A stretch of 64,000 bases of DNA from CAWCUU01 sp963798855 (lineage in GTDB: Bacteria > Gemmatimonadota > Gemmatimonadetes > Longimicrobiales > RSA9). This document shows, piece after piece, positions 16,455 through 27,708 of the stretch (the first letter of the stretch is position 1; each line of letters starts with the position of its first letter). The stretch is taken from the NCBI GenBank assembly GCA_963798855.1, contig CAWCUU010000002.1, positions 1,550,001 to 1,614,000 on the forward strand, in the 5' to 3' direction. Under the pieces are notes generated by a model. That model did not search any database and had not been told where the DNA came from. It saw only the letters and a list, made by a program, of their open reading frames with translations. The translations under genes and the position numbers were made by a program.

Positions 16455-19400
16455 CTACCGCCCCGCACTCTCCGCCACCCCAGCCCCCGCGTACGTCAGC
16501 CCGAACACCGTATCCGTCAGCCAGCGCCGGAAGCCTTCGTTGTCCATGAACTGCTTGAACAGCTCCGTGTCGTCCTTGAGCACCGCGGTCATCACCCGCT
16601 GGAGCGCCTTGTCGTGCTCGATGCGGGCGTTCTGCTTGTCCGAGTTCTTCTTCGCGTTCTGGTAGGCCGCGTCCGCCGACACGCGGTCGGGAATCTCCTC
16701 GGTGATCAGCTTGTGAACGCGGTCCGCGTCGGACCACGGGATGTTGCCGAACTGGTCGTTGAAGGCCTTGAGGATGTTGGAGAGGCGGTCGAGTTCGGGC
16801 TCGGGCTTGTGGCCGCCGCCGGTGGTCGGCACCGGCTCGATCGCCGCGTCGGCATCGGGGAGCTGGATCCGGACCGCCGCCTGTTTCTCGACCCGATAGC
16901 TGTCCATGTCGATCGCCTCGAGGATGCCCCTGGACAGATCCTCCTCGACGGGCGCGGGCAGCTTGGGCACGAGGAACGTCAGGAAGAGCGAGAGCTTCTC
17001 CCACCCGGCGTTGGTATAGGGCAGGATCGACGAGAGGAAGCCGTAGGCGCGCAGGAACGCCTTCGCCTTGCCCTTGAAGTCCACCTGCCCGTCCTCGTCG
17101 AGCTGCTCGCGATAATCGGCGACGCAGGCGTCGAGGATCGGGTCGAGCCGGTCGCGGTCCGCCCCGTCCAGATAGAGCGCGACCAGCTCGTCCACCTGCG
17201 CGTCGGCGTAGATCTGGTAGCCGTCCAGCGCCGCCTTCAGGTCGTGCAGCTTGTCCGGATCGGTCTCGTCGGCGAGGATCGTCGTGCGGTAGTAGTCCGC
17301 GAACGCCGCCTGGATCGTGTCGGCGTCGTTCATGAAGTCGAGCACGAAGACGTCGTGCTTCTTCGGGTGCGCGCGGTTGAGCCGCGAGAGCGTCTGCACG
17401 GCCTTGATGCCCGAGAGCAGCTTGTCGACGTACATCGTGTGCAGCAGCGGCTCGTCGTAGCCGGTCTGGAACTTGTCGGCGCAGATCAGGAACCGGTACG
17501 GGTCCTCGCGGATCCTGTCGGCGATCCGGCTCGACGGGAAGCCGTTGAGCGACGCCTCGGTGACCTTCGCCCCGCCGTACTCGTGCTCGCCCGAGAACGC
17601 CACGATGGCCTGGTAACGGCTCCTGCGCTCGGCGAGGTAGTCGCGGATGGCGTGGTAGTACTGGATGGCGCGCTCGATTCCGCTCGTCACGACCATCGCG
17701 CGCGCCTCGCCGCCGACCTTGTTCAGCGCGAGCACCTGCTCGTGGAAGTGGTCGACCATGATCTCGGCCTTGAGCCGGATCGCGTGGTCGTGGCTCTCGA
17801 CGTAGCGGCGCAGCTTCTTCTTCGCGCGCTTCGTGTCGAACTCGGGATCGCCCTCGATCTTCTTGACCAGCTTGTAGTAGCTCTCGACCGGGGTGTAGTG
17901 CTCGAGCACGTCCAGGATGAAGCCCTCCTGGATGGCCTGCTTCATCGTGTAGCTGTGGAACGGCAGGTGCCTGACCGTGCCGTCCGGTTGCGGCTCGGCG
18001 GCGCCGAAGATCTCGAGCGTCTTGTTCTTCGGCGTCGCGGTGAACGCGAAGTAGCTCGCGTTGGGCAGGAGCTTCTTCGCCTCCATCAGCCGGTTGATCC
18101 TGTCCTCGAGGGTCTCGTCGTCCTCCTCGGCGCCGGCCGTGGAGAGCGCCATGGAGACCGCCGCCGAGGTGCGCCCGCCCTGGCTCGAGTGCGCCTCATC
18201 GATGATGATCGCGAAGCGCCGGCCACGGTGCTCGCTGCCGATCTCGTCGAGGATGAACGGGAACTTCTGCACCGTGGAGATGATGATCTTCTTTCCCTCG
18301 GCGATGAACCTGCGCAGGTCGCCGGAGCGCTCCGCGTGCCCGACGGTCGCGCCCACCTGGGCGAACTGCTTGATCGTGTCCTTGATCTGCTGGTCGAGGA
18401 TCCTGCGGTCGGTGACGACGATGATGGAGTCGAAGACCCGCGCGTCGTCCTTCTCGAGGCCGATCAGCTGGTGCGCGAGCCAGGCGATCGAGTTCGACTT
18501 GCCGCTCCCGGCCGAGTGCTGGATGAGGTAGCGCTTCCCCGCGCCGCTCGCCCGCGCATCGGCGAGCAGCCGGCGCACCACGTCGAGCTGGTGGAAGCGC
18601 GGCCAGATCTGGACCGCCTTCTTCCTGCCGGTCTTCTCGTCCTTCGTCTCGACGACCTGCGCGTAGTTCTCGAGGATGTCCGTCAGCCCCGCGCGCGTGA
18701 GGATGCGCTTCCACAGGTAGTCGGTCTTGAGGCCGTCCGGATTCGGCGGGTTGCCCGCGCCGTCGTTCCAGCCCCGGTTGAAGGGCAGGAACCACGAGCC
18801 CTTGCCCTCGAGGTGAGTGCAGAAGCGCACCTCGTGCTCGTCCACGGCGAAGTGCACGACGCAGCGCCCGAACTCGAAGAGCCGCTCGCGCGGGTCGCGG
18901 TCGCGCCTGTACTGCTGGACGGCGTCCTCCACCGTCTGCTTCGTCAGGCTGTTCTTCAGCTCGAAGGTGGCGACGGGCAGGCCGTTGATGAACAGGCCCA
19001 GGTCGAGCGCGCGCTGCGTCTCGTCGCGGCTGTAGCGGAGCTGGCGGGTGACGCTGAAGCGGTTGGCTTTGTATCAGCTCCGCAGCCCTGGCGTTGCCGG
19101 GCGACGGCGTGCCGTAGAACAGGTCGAGATGGTGCGGCCCGTGCTTGAGCCCGTGGCGCAGCACGTCGATCGTGCCGCGCTTGGTGATCTCGCCCTGGAG
19201 CCGCGCCAGGAACTTGCGCCGCGTGGGCCCGTCCTGGCCGAGGTCGAGCGCCTCGGCGACCTCGGGCTGCGTCTCGCCCAGGAAGGCCGAGAGCTGGGCG
19301 AGGTCGACGCAATAATCGCGGTCGTAGTCGTTCGGATCGCCGCAGATCCAGCCCCCGCTGTAGGCGGCCGGCCGCTCGCGCACGGCGTCGCCCGCGGCAG

Positions 19401-19479
19401 CGCCCGGATCGCAGGCCGAGCCGGTCAGCGCCGTGCAGATCAGCCGCTCGAGGCCGCGTTCGGAGGTGTCGGTGGTCAT
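16455..19479 (-). pseudogene. hsdR: Type I restriction enzyme R subunit, one frameshift
   Basis: About 1,008 codons from ATG 19479 (GGAGGAGG upstream). The N-terminus contains the nuclease region ending in TFELKNSL; the motor follows with Walker A QHSAGSGKSNS, Walker B IDEAHSSQGG (DEAH box), and SF2 motifs ATPKNKTLEIF and SRLNRAHPKKHDV. The C-terminal helical domain that binds the methylase is present. The frame breaks at about 19074, where one extra A in CTGATACAAAGCC shifts the reading; without it, the reading (ELYKANRF, then SVTRQLRYSRDETQ) runs on. ATP-driven translocation and cleavage would need this repaired. HsdR works with HsdM and HsdS as a complex. A 305-bp gap separates it from the upstream AlbA-like gene. 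Confidence 0.88.
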
Positions 19480-19784
19480 CGGGTCACGCACCTCCTCCAG
19501 ATCAAGTACCCGTCAAGTACCGCATCCAGGTTAAGTGCCCGTTATAAACAGGCTTATCGGTTCTCGTCCGCCCTGCCAGGATCCGCTGAATCAAGTACCC
19601 ATCAAGCAACACGCTCCGCGACGCCTGAAGCGGGTCGCCGGGCCCCTTTACTAGGCCCTTTGCTAATCCCTTTGCTAACCGACGCCGATCTCCAGACTCT
19701 AGCAAAGGCGTAAGCCCGCTGTTGCGTGTAGCTTGCGGACGCCGAGGCGGCACCGACGCCTCTGAGCAGAGCTCCATACGTTGA
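19480..19784 (-). promoter_or_regulatory. Spacer before hsdR with short direct repeats
   Basis: This gap breaks an otherwise overlapping operon. On the minus strand it has tandem 12-bp units TTAGCAAAGGGA/C (19640-19690) and, nearer hsdR, several copies of GGTACTTGA or close variants (19501-19605). Such repeats could bind a regulator controlling hsdR separately, a common need because the nuclease must lag behind the methylase. No protein-like frame is convincing here. Confidence 0.3.
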
Positions 19785-21471
19785 TCATGCTGAACCATCG
19801 CGTGGATCCTCCACGGTCGACACCCATTCCGGTTGCGCGCGAGTGCCGCGTTTCGTCGATCTTGCCGCGTGCGACGGAGTTCCTGCAGGAGGTTGTGGAC
19901 CTTGCGGAGCTTCTGCTCCTCGGTCAGGCGGTCCGGGAGCTTGGGGAGCAGAAGCTGATCAACATCTTCCGCCTGACCGGCCCGTGCTCTCGCACCAGGG
20001 CGAGGATCAGATCCAGGTAGTACTGCTTGTCGAATCCCCGCTCGCGGATGTGCCGGCCGGCCTCGCCGGCCGCCCTGGCCACCGCCGCGGCCACGATGAG
20101 GTTGGGGTAGCGGCCCTCGACGAGCCCGGCGGCCTTCAGGCGGCGGTGCTCGTCCCGCCCGATCCGCTGTCCCTTCTGCACCCGATCGAGCAGCATGACC
20201 TGCCCCAGGTCGAGGTCGGTACGCTCCATCAGCAGTCGCGTGTAGCGCTCGTCCAGGATGCGACCGGTGACGCTCACAGACACTCGCCCCGGATCGCTCA
20301 GATCGTAGTCCGGCAGCGGGAACGAGCGTCGTCGCTGCGTCTCGAACATGCGCTTGATGCCCCCGCCCTGCGTGTCGATCAGGTTCAGCTCGACCATCGC
20401 ATCGGCGAGGAACGGGTTGCGGTAGAGAGCCTGCGGCGCGTCCTGCCGGATGACTGTCTCGACGTCGCCCGGCAGGAAGTCGCCGACGTTGGTCACGAGA
20501 ACCCTGTCGGGAAACTCGACCACGACGATGCGCCCGTGCCGGCGGTAATCCTGGTGCGCGATGGCGTTGTGCAGCGCCTCGCGGATCACCCACGGGTCGT
20601 ACTGGGTGATCTCCTGCGGGAACAGCGTTCCGCTCGGCAGCGCACGCACGATGAGGTTGCGGATGCGCTTGAGCATGCGATCGCCGGCGAGCAGGAACGG
20701 CGGACCAATGTGCTCATAGTCGAGCTCGCGGTTGTCTGCATCCTTCAGGATCCACGAGATCTTGGCCACCGCCGGCGACAGCAGGGTCGCGGACTCGGGG
20801 CGGCCGAGGAGCAGCAGCGCCGCGTTGGTCACGGCTCCCTGCTTCAGGACGCGGGCCTTGTTCAGGAAGGTCGTCTCGCCCCAGTCGGCGACGTCGGCGG
20901 CCTGGCCGGGATGCTTAACGACGAACTGCTCGCGGGCCTTGGCCACGGCCTCGGGATCGAGGTCGACGAGCGAGGCCGCCTCGCACAGCTCCGCCGACCA
21001 GTCGCTGCCGCGCGTCCAGAGCGCCCGTGCGTTCTCGGGATGGTTGCGAAGCTCCGTCTTGCTGGCGCCAACGCGCACGTGCGGCGTGCCGTAGAAGGCG
21101 ACCGGCTCACCCTTGGCGGGTCCGACCTCGAACAGAACGACCCGCCCATCTGGATGTGCGACGGTGTGCACCTCGAACCCGGGGTTCGGCCGCAGTCCCG
21201 CGGCGAGCCAGGGCAGAAGATCCTGATTGCCCTTGCCCTTCGCCGAGTAAGGTTCGAAGCGTGTGCCGACGACGGTGTGAGTCGCATCGTCGATGCCGAA
21301 CACGAGATAGCCGCGAGGCTGATTCGCCAGGCAGGCGGCGTTCGCGAGGGCCGACAGGTAATCCCCGATGGCCTGCGGCTCATGGCGGTTGCGCTTGAAC
21401 TCGAGCCACTCCGTCTCCGACGGCAGAGCGCGCAGGCGATCAATGAGTTCCGTGCGCTCCCTCTCGTTCAC
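19785..21471 (-). pseudogene. AlbA_2/Schlafen-like ATP-binding protein, 3' end frameshifted
   Basis: It starts at GTG 21471, overlapping the hsdS stop (GTGA). 515 codons are intact: an AlbA_2 (Schlafen AAA_4) domain at about residues 15-130 (SETEWLEFKRN, YLVFGIDDATH), and a GHKL ATPase-like half at about 300-400 (REALHNAIAHQDY, TNVGDF, NLIDTQGGGIKRMF). After residue 505 the frame slips, apparently by one missing G near 19970; other frames then restore the family's winged-helix end (LTEEQKLRKVHNLLQEL, later AQPEWVS) and a stop at 19785. This protein often sits inside type I loci between hsdS and hsdR. Its role there is unproven; nucleic-acid sensing is suspected. Confidence 0.72.
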
Positions 21472-22935
21472 GCCTCGGCCTCCTCGGGGATCTCGTCGGT
21501 GTCGCCGGCGCCGGCTTCATCCGCGTCGCTCTCGGCTTCGGTTTCGTCGAGCGGCTCGGGCTCGTCGGCCTCGTCTGGCAGCCGCGCCGCCGCCTCGCGC
21601 ACGTCGAGCTTGCCGGTGACAACGTCGGCGATCAGGCGGGTGCGGAATTCGCGGAGGAGGTTGATTTCACGCTTAGTGCTTTCGACGCCGGCCCTGAGAC
21701 TTGCCGTTGTGGACTCAATCGCACTCAACGAGGCGATCCTGCTCGTTCAGCGGAGGGAGAAGCACGACATAGTTGCTTGACGTCATCAAGCGACAGACCC
21801 TGCTTCGTTCCTCCGTACATGCTGAGCTGCCCGTGCGTCTGCCCCACACTCGAAAGCAGCACGTACCCCACCCAGCGAGGGATTGGCACGTCCAGTCCGA
21901 GGTCGACAGCAAGCGACATGCTGGCTTACGTATGCCTCTTCCACATTGGCCGGCACCACCGCAACGACCCGATAAACGCGGTGATCGACAGAAGGATGTC
22001 ATCCGTTCAACGCCGGTTCTCGCCGCTTCGCCGAGTACGTACGGTAGCGAGACGGACCTTGTTCTCCAGGTCGAGATCGATTGACGCTCGTGTCAGGTTA
22101 CCGATGCGGATGAACAAGACTCCTGAGTCAGCTGCAAAGTTGGACCACCCTCGGGAACCGCTTGTTGCGCGGGACACCAGCGACTTTAGGCGGACCACCT
22201 CCCAATGCTCCGGCACATCCCCCAGCCACTCCACGCCGGAGGGCTTGAGGCGGACGTCGGGGTCGAGGCCGCGGGTGACGGCGCGGTGGATGATGGCCTG
22301 CTTCTGCTCCTCCAGCAGCTTGATCAGCTTCTGCTTGGCGCGGATGTACCGCCGGATCCGCCGGTCCGCGTAGTCGAGGAAGCGGACGATGGCGGCTTGT
22401 TCGGCGAGGGGTGGGAGCGGGAACCAGCCGCTTCAGTTGGGAGCCGTAGATGTGGACGTACCGTGAAGCCACGCCCCATGCACGCCTTCTGGTCGCGTGA
22501 CGCGGCTGAGTCGGATGCGTAACCGAGGAACTCAGGAACCGCAGCCACTTTGGGGCGCAGCAGTAACACATGGCCGCCACAAACAGAATGAGTGCGCAGT
22601 GAGATTGACCGCGGACCTGCCAATGTCCTCGATCGTTTCTCCGCTGGCCGCAAACAGCAAGTCGCCATAACGTAATGGCGTGTAATCCGCGGCGCGTTCC
22701 GAGGATACATACGCTTTGGTGCTTGTGATGAAGAACTCGTGGCTGGTGTAAAGGTCGCCATAGCGAACACACGGTACGCGAGCGCCAACCTCGTCCCCCT
22801 TGTTGCCGCCGTTCCCCTTGAATAGCGGGCCGATTCTCCCGAGCGGTTCGAACCTTCCAATGCTGCGGGACCTCGCCCCAGCCACGGCACGCCAGAGTCC
22901 TTTGTCGCGGGATAGGGCTTGAGGTCGGCGATCAT
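21468..22935 (-). pseudogene. hsdS: Type I restriction specificity subunit, several frameshifts
   Basis: The ATG at 22935 overlaps the stop of the DUF262 gene (ATGA). Pieced together across frames it has the usual two target-recognition domains. The first opens with MIADLKPYPATKDSG-PWLG and contains CVRYGDLYTSHEF. Next is the central conserved helix (KLIKLLEEQKQAIIHRAV when corrected). The second domain has GDVPEHWEVVRLKSL, and the C-terminal helix is intact (STKREINLLREFRTRLIADV). At least four frameshifts interrupt it. If these are real, the complex could not recognise DNA. The acidic tail after RLPDE is unusual but occurs in this family. Confidence 0.78.
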
Positions 22936-24779
22936 GCCTCCGCCTCCCGCAGAATGTTCTCGGGGTCCCAGATCCGTTCGGCCAAATGCCTGGTACAGGG
23001 TCTGCCGCCCATCCATGTCCTGCTTGCGGAACTCTTCGTGCGGTCGGAACGGTGAGGCCTGACAGTTCCCGAAAACTGCGGAAGCCGGGATCGTGGTGGT
23101 AGCAGCTCGGATGCAGGCTCTGAGCGAGGAGGTTCTGGCCCCGATAGTGCTCGATTTTTTCGCGTAAGGCAGATCACCGTAGCTGGCGTTGAAGCTCTTC
23201 GGAAGAAGAGCAGCCCGCCGATCCGGTTGCGGTATTCAGCGAAGTCCGTCGGAGTGCGCGAACTCCTCACTGTGCCGCTCTGGATGATTGGCCCAGATGT
23301 GTTCCACCTCGTATCCATGTTTCCCGCCCCGCTTGATGTACTCCGCGTACCGAGACGGACTGCCCGGATTGGACCTCGACGAAATCGGTCATTCGGGCAA
23401 GGATCCGATGGATCTGCCGCCCGTTCATCCCATGGAGATAGAAGCGATCGTTGCTCGCGAACGTCTCGGGTTCAGCTTCGAGCCGGGCCTTCAGGATCTT
23501 CGCGAGTTCGGTTACGGACTTGCCGCGGATGGCTCAGAATCACCAACTGGAACATGTTGTACTGCATCGTGGAGTAGCTGGTGTCCTTCCAGTTCCAGAC
23601 GCGGCACGCGATCAGTGATGTCCAGATAGGCGGCGACGATCCTGAGCTTTCGGAGGATGTCGGGCTCAGAGTCGCTACGTGAAAGCGGAGCCAGCAGCAC
23701 AGGATACTGAAGAGTGAAACCATTCTGCGCATTGTAGTGAATGGCTTCGAGGCCCGGCGTCAGCGTCTCGGCTGCTCGCCGGATCTGGAGGTACCAGGAC
23801 GAGTAGAAGTCGAAGTCCTCCATGGATGAACCGCCCGAATGCGACGCTGCTGGTCAGCCCCAGCGTCTCAGCATGGTCGCGAACCCATCGATGAAACTCC
23901 GTGCCGATCAGGTCGAAGTCTCGCGGCTGGGCGCCGCGCTTCCTCTCGCGGATCTCTGGCGCGTGCTGGCTGCGCAGCCAGGCCTTGATCGCATCGGCGT
24001 CTTCCTCCTTGCCGATTCGATGCAGAGCGCGACGCGCTTTCGCCAGACCTTGCTGGATTCGATACGGCGGTCTGCGTCCGTGATGTTGGCAAGGAGATAA
24101 CCTTTGAGCATGTCCGTGGGCGTCAGGGAGAGTCCACGGTCGTTCATGGTCTCAAAGATCGTGTATGCGTCCGCGTCGGAATAGGCGGTGATCTCAACGA
24201 GGTGCACGTTCTCAATGAGCCAATCGGCGAAGTATGGGAGGGCCTGACCTCTAAGCAGATCTCGGGAACTGTTCCTCGATGTCACGGTAACCGCGCCAGG
24301 ATATTCTACTACCGACTCAGACTGGCCGGTCATCGTCCATGGCTTCGCCCGTGAACAGTGCCTCCATGCATGCAGTCCGCTCGTCGGCACGTCGAGGTTG
24401 AAGGAGCGTCTTACCGAACTCTGCGAAAAGATCAAGTCGGCGAGCTGACCGCTCGTCCGTCGTTCTGGAGGTTGCCGGTAGATGTAGGATCAGGAGCAGG
24501 GTAAGGGAAGTCAGGCGCTGCTGGCCGTCGATAATGAACTTCCGGCCTCTCCTTGTCACTGATAATGATCGAGCCCAGGAAGTAGTGTCCGTAGTTTTCA
24601 ACGGCGCTGCGCTCGTGCCTCACTTCGATAGCTCTCGAGGAACTTTCCGATCAGATCATCGATGAGCTCTCGTGATCTGCTTGTCTCCCACCGGTATTCG
24701 CGCTGATAGTAGTCGATGGAGAACTTACGCCCTTGAGGAGGTCACGGATGTTCTTCGCCTCACCGCGGATCTCCTTCAT
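22932..24779 (-). pseudogene. DUF262/DUF1524 (GmrSD-like) protein, many frameshifts
   Basis: It starts at ATG 24779 in the end of hsdM. The order of surviving pieces is that of the family: MKEIRGEAKNIRDLL, DGQQRLTSLTLL (the DUF262 ParB-like nucleotide-binding motif), FETMNDRGLSLTPTDMLKGY, a helical middle, then an HNH-type DUF1524 end (EVEHIW, then NRIGGLLLLPKSFN with ASYGDLPY). The frame breaks repeatedly; for example GCG followed by six A (23155-23160 region) needs seven A to read YAKKIEH. GmrSD proteins cut glucosylated hydroxymethylcytosine DNA, so placing one between hsdM and hsdS suggests a layered defence against modified phages. Confidence 0.72.
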
Positions 24780-26766
24780 CGTGCGTCGCTCCCCGATGAT
24801 CTCGCTCCAGCAGCCCCTCGGTCTCCTTCTCCAGCGCCAGGATGTCGGCGCGGATCTCCTCCAGCGCGCGCAGCGGCTGCGGCTTGTAGAAGTAGCGGGT
24901 GAAGCTGATCTCGTAGCCGGTCTTGACGCTGTCCGGCGCATACCAGGCGTCGGAGGCGTAGGGCAGCACCTCGCGGCGCAGGAAGGCCTCGATACCGCCC
25001 TCCTCCAGGAGCGGCACCTGCTCGGTGTCGCGGAGATCCGAGTCGGGCTCGTACTCGACGACGGCGGGCTTGCCGCCGATCGTGGTCTCGAACAGGCCGC
25101 GCAGAGGGTCGGGCGCGGTGCCCTTCTTGTGGATCTTCCTGATCACCGGCGGCGCGTCGTCCGTGCGCTCGGCGCTCTCCTTGAGCGCCTTGATCTCCTT
25201 GGCGGCGTAGGCGCGCTCGGGGTCGATGCCCGCCAGGCGCAGCGGCCGCTCGACGGTGACCTTCCAGTAGCCGAAGGCGGCGTTCGGGAAGATCTTCGAC
25301 TGCTCGGTCTCCTCGAAGGCGAGGAAGGTGTCGCAGATGCGCTGGATGTCCTCGTCCGAGAGCTCGCAGTTCTTCTTGCCGAGGTTCTTGCGCAGGGGTT
25401 TGAACCACTGCGTGGCGTCGATGAGCTGCACCCGCCCCTGGCGGTGCTCCGGCTTGCGGTTCGTCAGCACCCAGATGTAGGTGGCGATACCGGTGTTGTA
25501 GAACATGTTGAGCGGCAGGGCGACGATGGCCTCGAGCCAGTCGTTCTCGATGATCCAGCGGCGGATGTTGCTCTCGCCCTGGCCGGCGTCGCCGGTGAAG
25601 AGCGAGCTGCCGTTGTGGACCTCGGCGATCCGGCTGCCGAGCTTCGTGTCCCTGCTTCATCTTGCAGAGCATGTTGGCCAGGAAGAGCATCTGGCCGTCG
25701 CTCGAGCGGGTGACGAGCGAGTACTCCGGGTCGCCGGCGTGCTCGATGAGGAAGCGCGGGTCCTTGAGGCCGCCCTTGCCGCCCATGCGCTCCAGGTCGC
25801 TCTTCCAGCTCTTGCCGTAGGGCGGATTGGAGAGCATGAAGTCGAACTCGCGCGAAGGGAAGGCGTCGTTCGACAGCGTCGAGTGCTCGGGGCCGCCGAC
25901 GATGTTGTCCGCCGCATCGCCCTCGCCCTTGAGCAGCAGATCGGCCTTGCAGATGGCGTAGGTCTCGGCGTTGATCTCCTGGCCGTAGAGGTGGGTCGCC
26001 ACCTGCTTGCCGTGCTCGGACGGCGAGCTCCTGGAGCGTCTCCTCGGCCACGGTCAGCATGCCGCCCGGTGCCGCAGGCGCCGTCGTAGAGGAGGTAGGT
26101 GCCGGACTCGATCTCGTCGGCGACGGGCAGGAAGATCAGCTTCGCCATGAGCTTCACGGCGTCGCGCGGCGTCCAGTGCTCGCCCGCCTCCTCGTTGTTC
26201 TCCTCGTTGAAGCGGCGGACCAGCTCCTCGAAGACCGTGCCCATGGCGTGGTTGTCGAGGCCGGGGTGCTTCACCGAGCCGTCGCCGTTCAGCACGGGCT
26301 TCGGGCTCAGGTTGATGTCGGGCGAGAGGAGCTTCTCGATCAGCGTGCCGAGGGCATCGGCCTTGGACGAGCCGCGGGATCTGGTTGCGGAACTCGAAGT
26401 TCTCGAGGATGTCCTGGACGTTCGGCGAGAAGCCGTCGAGGTAGGCCTCGAAGTCGGCCTTGAGCTGCTGCTGGCTGGCGCGGGCTCTGAGGTCGCGCAG
26501 CGTGAACTTCGAGCGTGTTGTAGAACGCCTGGCCGGCCGCCTGGCGGAGGGCCTGGTCCTGGTGGATGATCCTCGCCTCATCGAGCGAGGCCTTCATGCT
26601 CGAGCACGGCCTGCTTGGTCGGCTCGAGCACGGCGTCGAGCCGGCGCAGCACCGTCATCGGCAGGATGACGTCGCGGTACTTGCCGCGGACGTAGAGGTC
26701 CCGGAGCACGTCGTCGGCGATGCCCCAGATGAAGTTCGCGATCCAGTTGAGGTCAGATGGCTTCAT
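24776..26766 (-). pseudogene. hsdM: Type I restriction methylase M subunit, about seven frameshifts
   Basis: It starts at ATG 26766 (MKPSDLNWIANF, then LRDLYVRGKYRDVILP, the usual HsdM beginning). In order follow the helical N-domain, NNEEAGEHWTPRDAVKLMA, the SAM-binding motif DGACGTGG (about 26075), AETYAICKADLLLKG, the adenine-N6 catalytic motif NPPYGKSW (about 25813-25828), and the long C-terminal part, intact from 25650 to 24760. Frames change at roughly 26585, 26520, 26380, 26070, 26030, 25655 and 24810. Each piece continues the next exactly, so the gene is complete in content but unreadable as given. It heads the operon. Confidence 0.82.
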
Positions 26767-26932
26767 GCGTCTGCTGCTATTCAGTGGGCGTGCATCGAAT
26801 TGAGCCAGGTTCGATTTCTCGTAACGTTCACAGGGGTTCACGATAGCCCGGAGGCGGGCGTCAGCCCCCGGGAGCGAGCGGAGCGTGAACGCTCGTGTTG
26901 GGCGCTGCGGGATCCGCTGCCTGCCCGCTCGA

Positions 26933-27481
26933 CTACTTTTCGGTGGTATCAATCAGTTGCCGAAGAGATTGCCGGCGAACTCCAATCCCTTCCGCACGAA
27001 GGAACGTGTACCAGTAATCCTGAACCGCTTGCAGAAACGCAAACAGGCTCTGGGTGCTCCCATCGCTCAGAGCGAGGCGGAGATCGGGCCGCGGCGCAAC
27101 CACGCGCATGAGCCTCCCCGCGCGAGTCCCGTAGATGTCCACGAAATCGGACGTGCGGGCGACGACGCTTCGAGTTGCCACGGCGCGAGGCGCGCCAGAC
27201 TTGGCCCTCAGAGTGAAGTGCTTCGCGGAGTTCGCCACCTCCGCAACCGCCACCAGTAACGGCTCTCGGCGCCATGTTTCCTCGTACGCTCCGCGCTCTT
27301 TTCTCCGGACTTTTCCTACCCTTTCCCAAAAGTAGTCGCGCAACGAATGCGCAGTCACGCAGAAATTGAAGAAGTGGTCAGCCTTGTGGAGCCGACGCGT
27401 TGCGTGATACGTGCGGTATCCCTCGCGCTCGAGCTTCCGGTACAAGGCTTCGACCGTCGTCAATCCAGGTGTCAGTGTCAA
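26933..27481 (-). CDS. Uncharacterised protein upstream of hsdM
   Basis: An intact 182-residue protein. The N-terminal half carries a conserved-looking segment, KADHFFNFCVTAHSLRDYFWE, followed by VAVAEVANSAKHFTLR. Proteins with this pairing of D-x-x-F-N-F and N-x-x-KH occur in many genomes, often near restriction genes, but I know of no proven function. An all-helical, HEPN-like fold is possible; the HEPN catalytic R-x-x-x-x-H is not evident. It is 167 bp upstream of hsdM on the same strand and may be part of the island. Confidence 0.6.
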   Translation of the reverse strand: MTLTPGLTTVEALYRKLEREGYRTYHATRRLHKADHFFNFCVTAHSLRDYFWERVGKVRRKERGAYEETWRREPLLVAVAEVANSAKHFTLRAKSGAPRAVATRSVVARTSDFVDIYGTRAGRLMRVVAPRPDLRLALSDGSTQSLFAFLQAVQDYWYTFLRAEGIGVRRQSLRQLIDTTEK

Positions 27482-27708
27482 CGTGCCTCACTTCTGAGAT
27501 TCCGCTGCGAATGCAGTTGCGTCTAACGTTCCAGAGTTGCGAACCGGCGCGTCCTCCCAACCACGGGCTCCGCAAGCCACGATCGATCTGGTACCGCTTC
27601 GCAACGCCACCACGTCAGCGCCGGTTTGTCCGGAGCCGCGTAAGCGGCGTAGGCGCAACTCGTTTTTTATCTGAGGTGCGTTCGGGCTTCATGCCGAGGT
27701 ATGACTAC

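Noticed and set aside
16614..19148. Plus-strand frame of 844 codons opposite hsdR
   Set aside because: Antisense shadow; no start context and composition (Val/Leu/Arg/Asp-rich) typical of reversed GC-rich genes.
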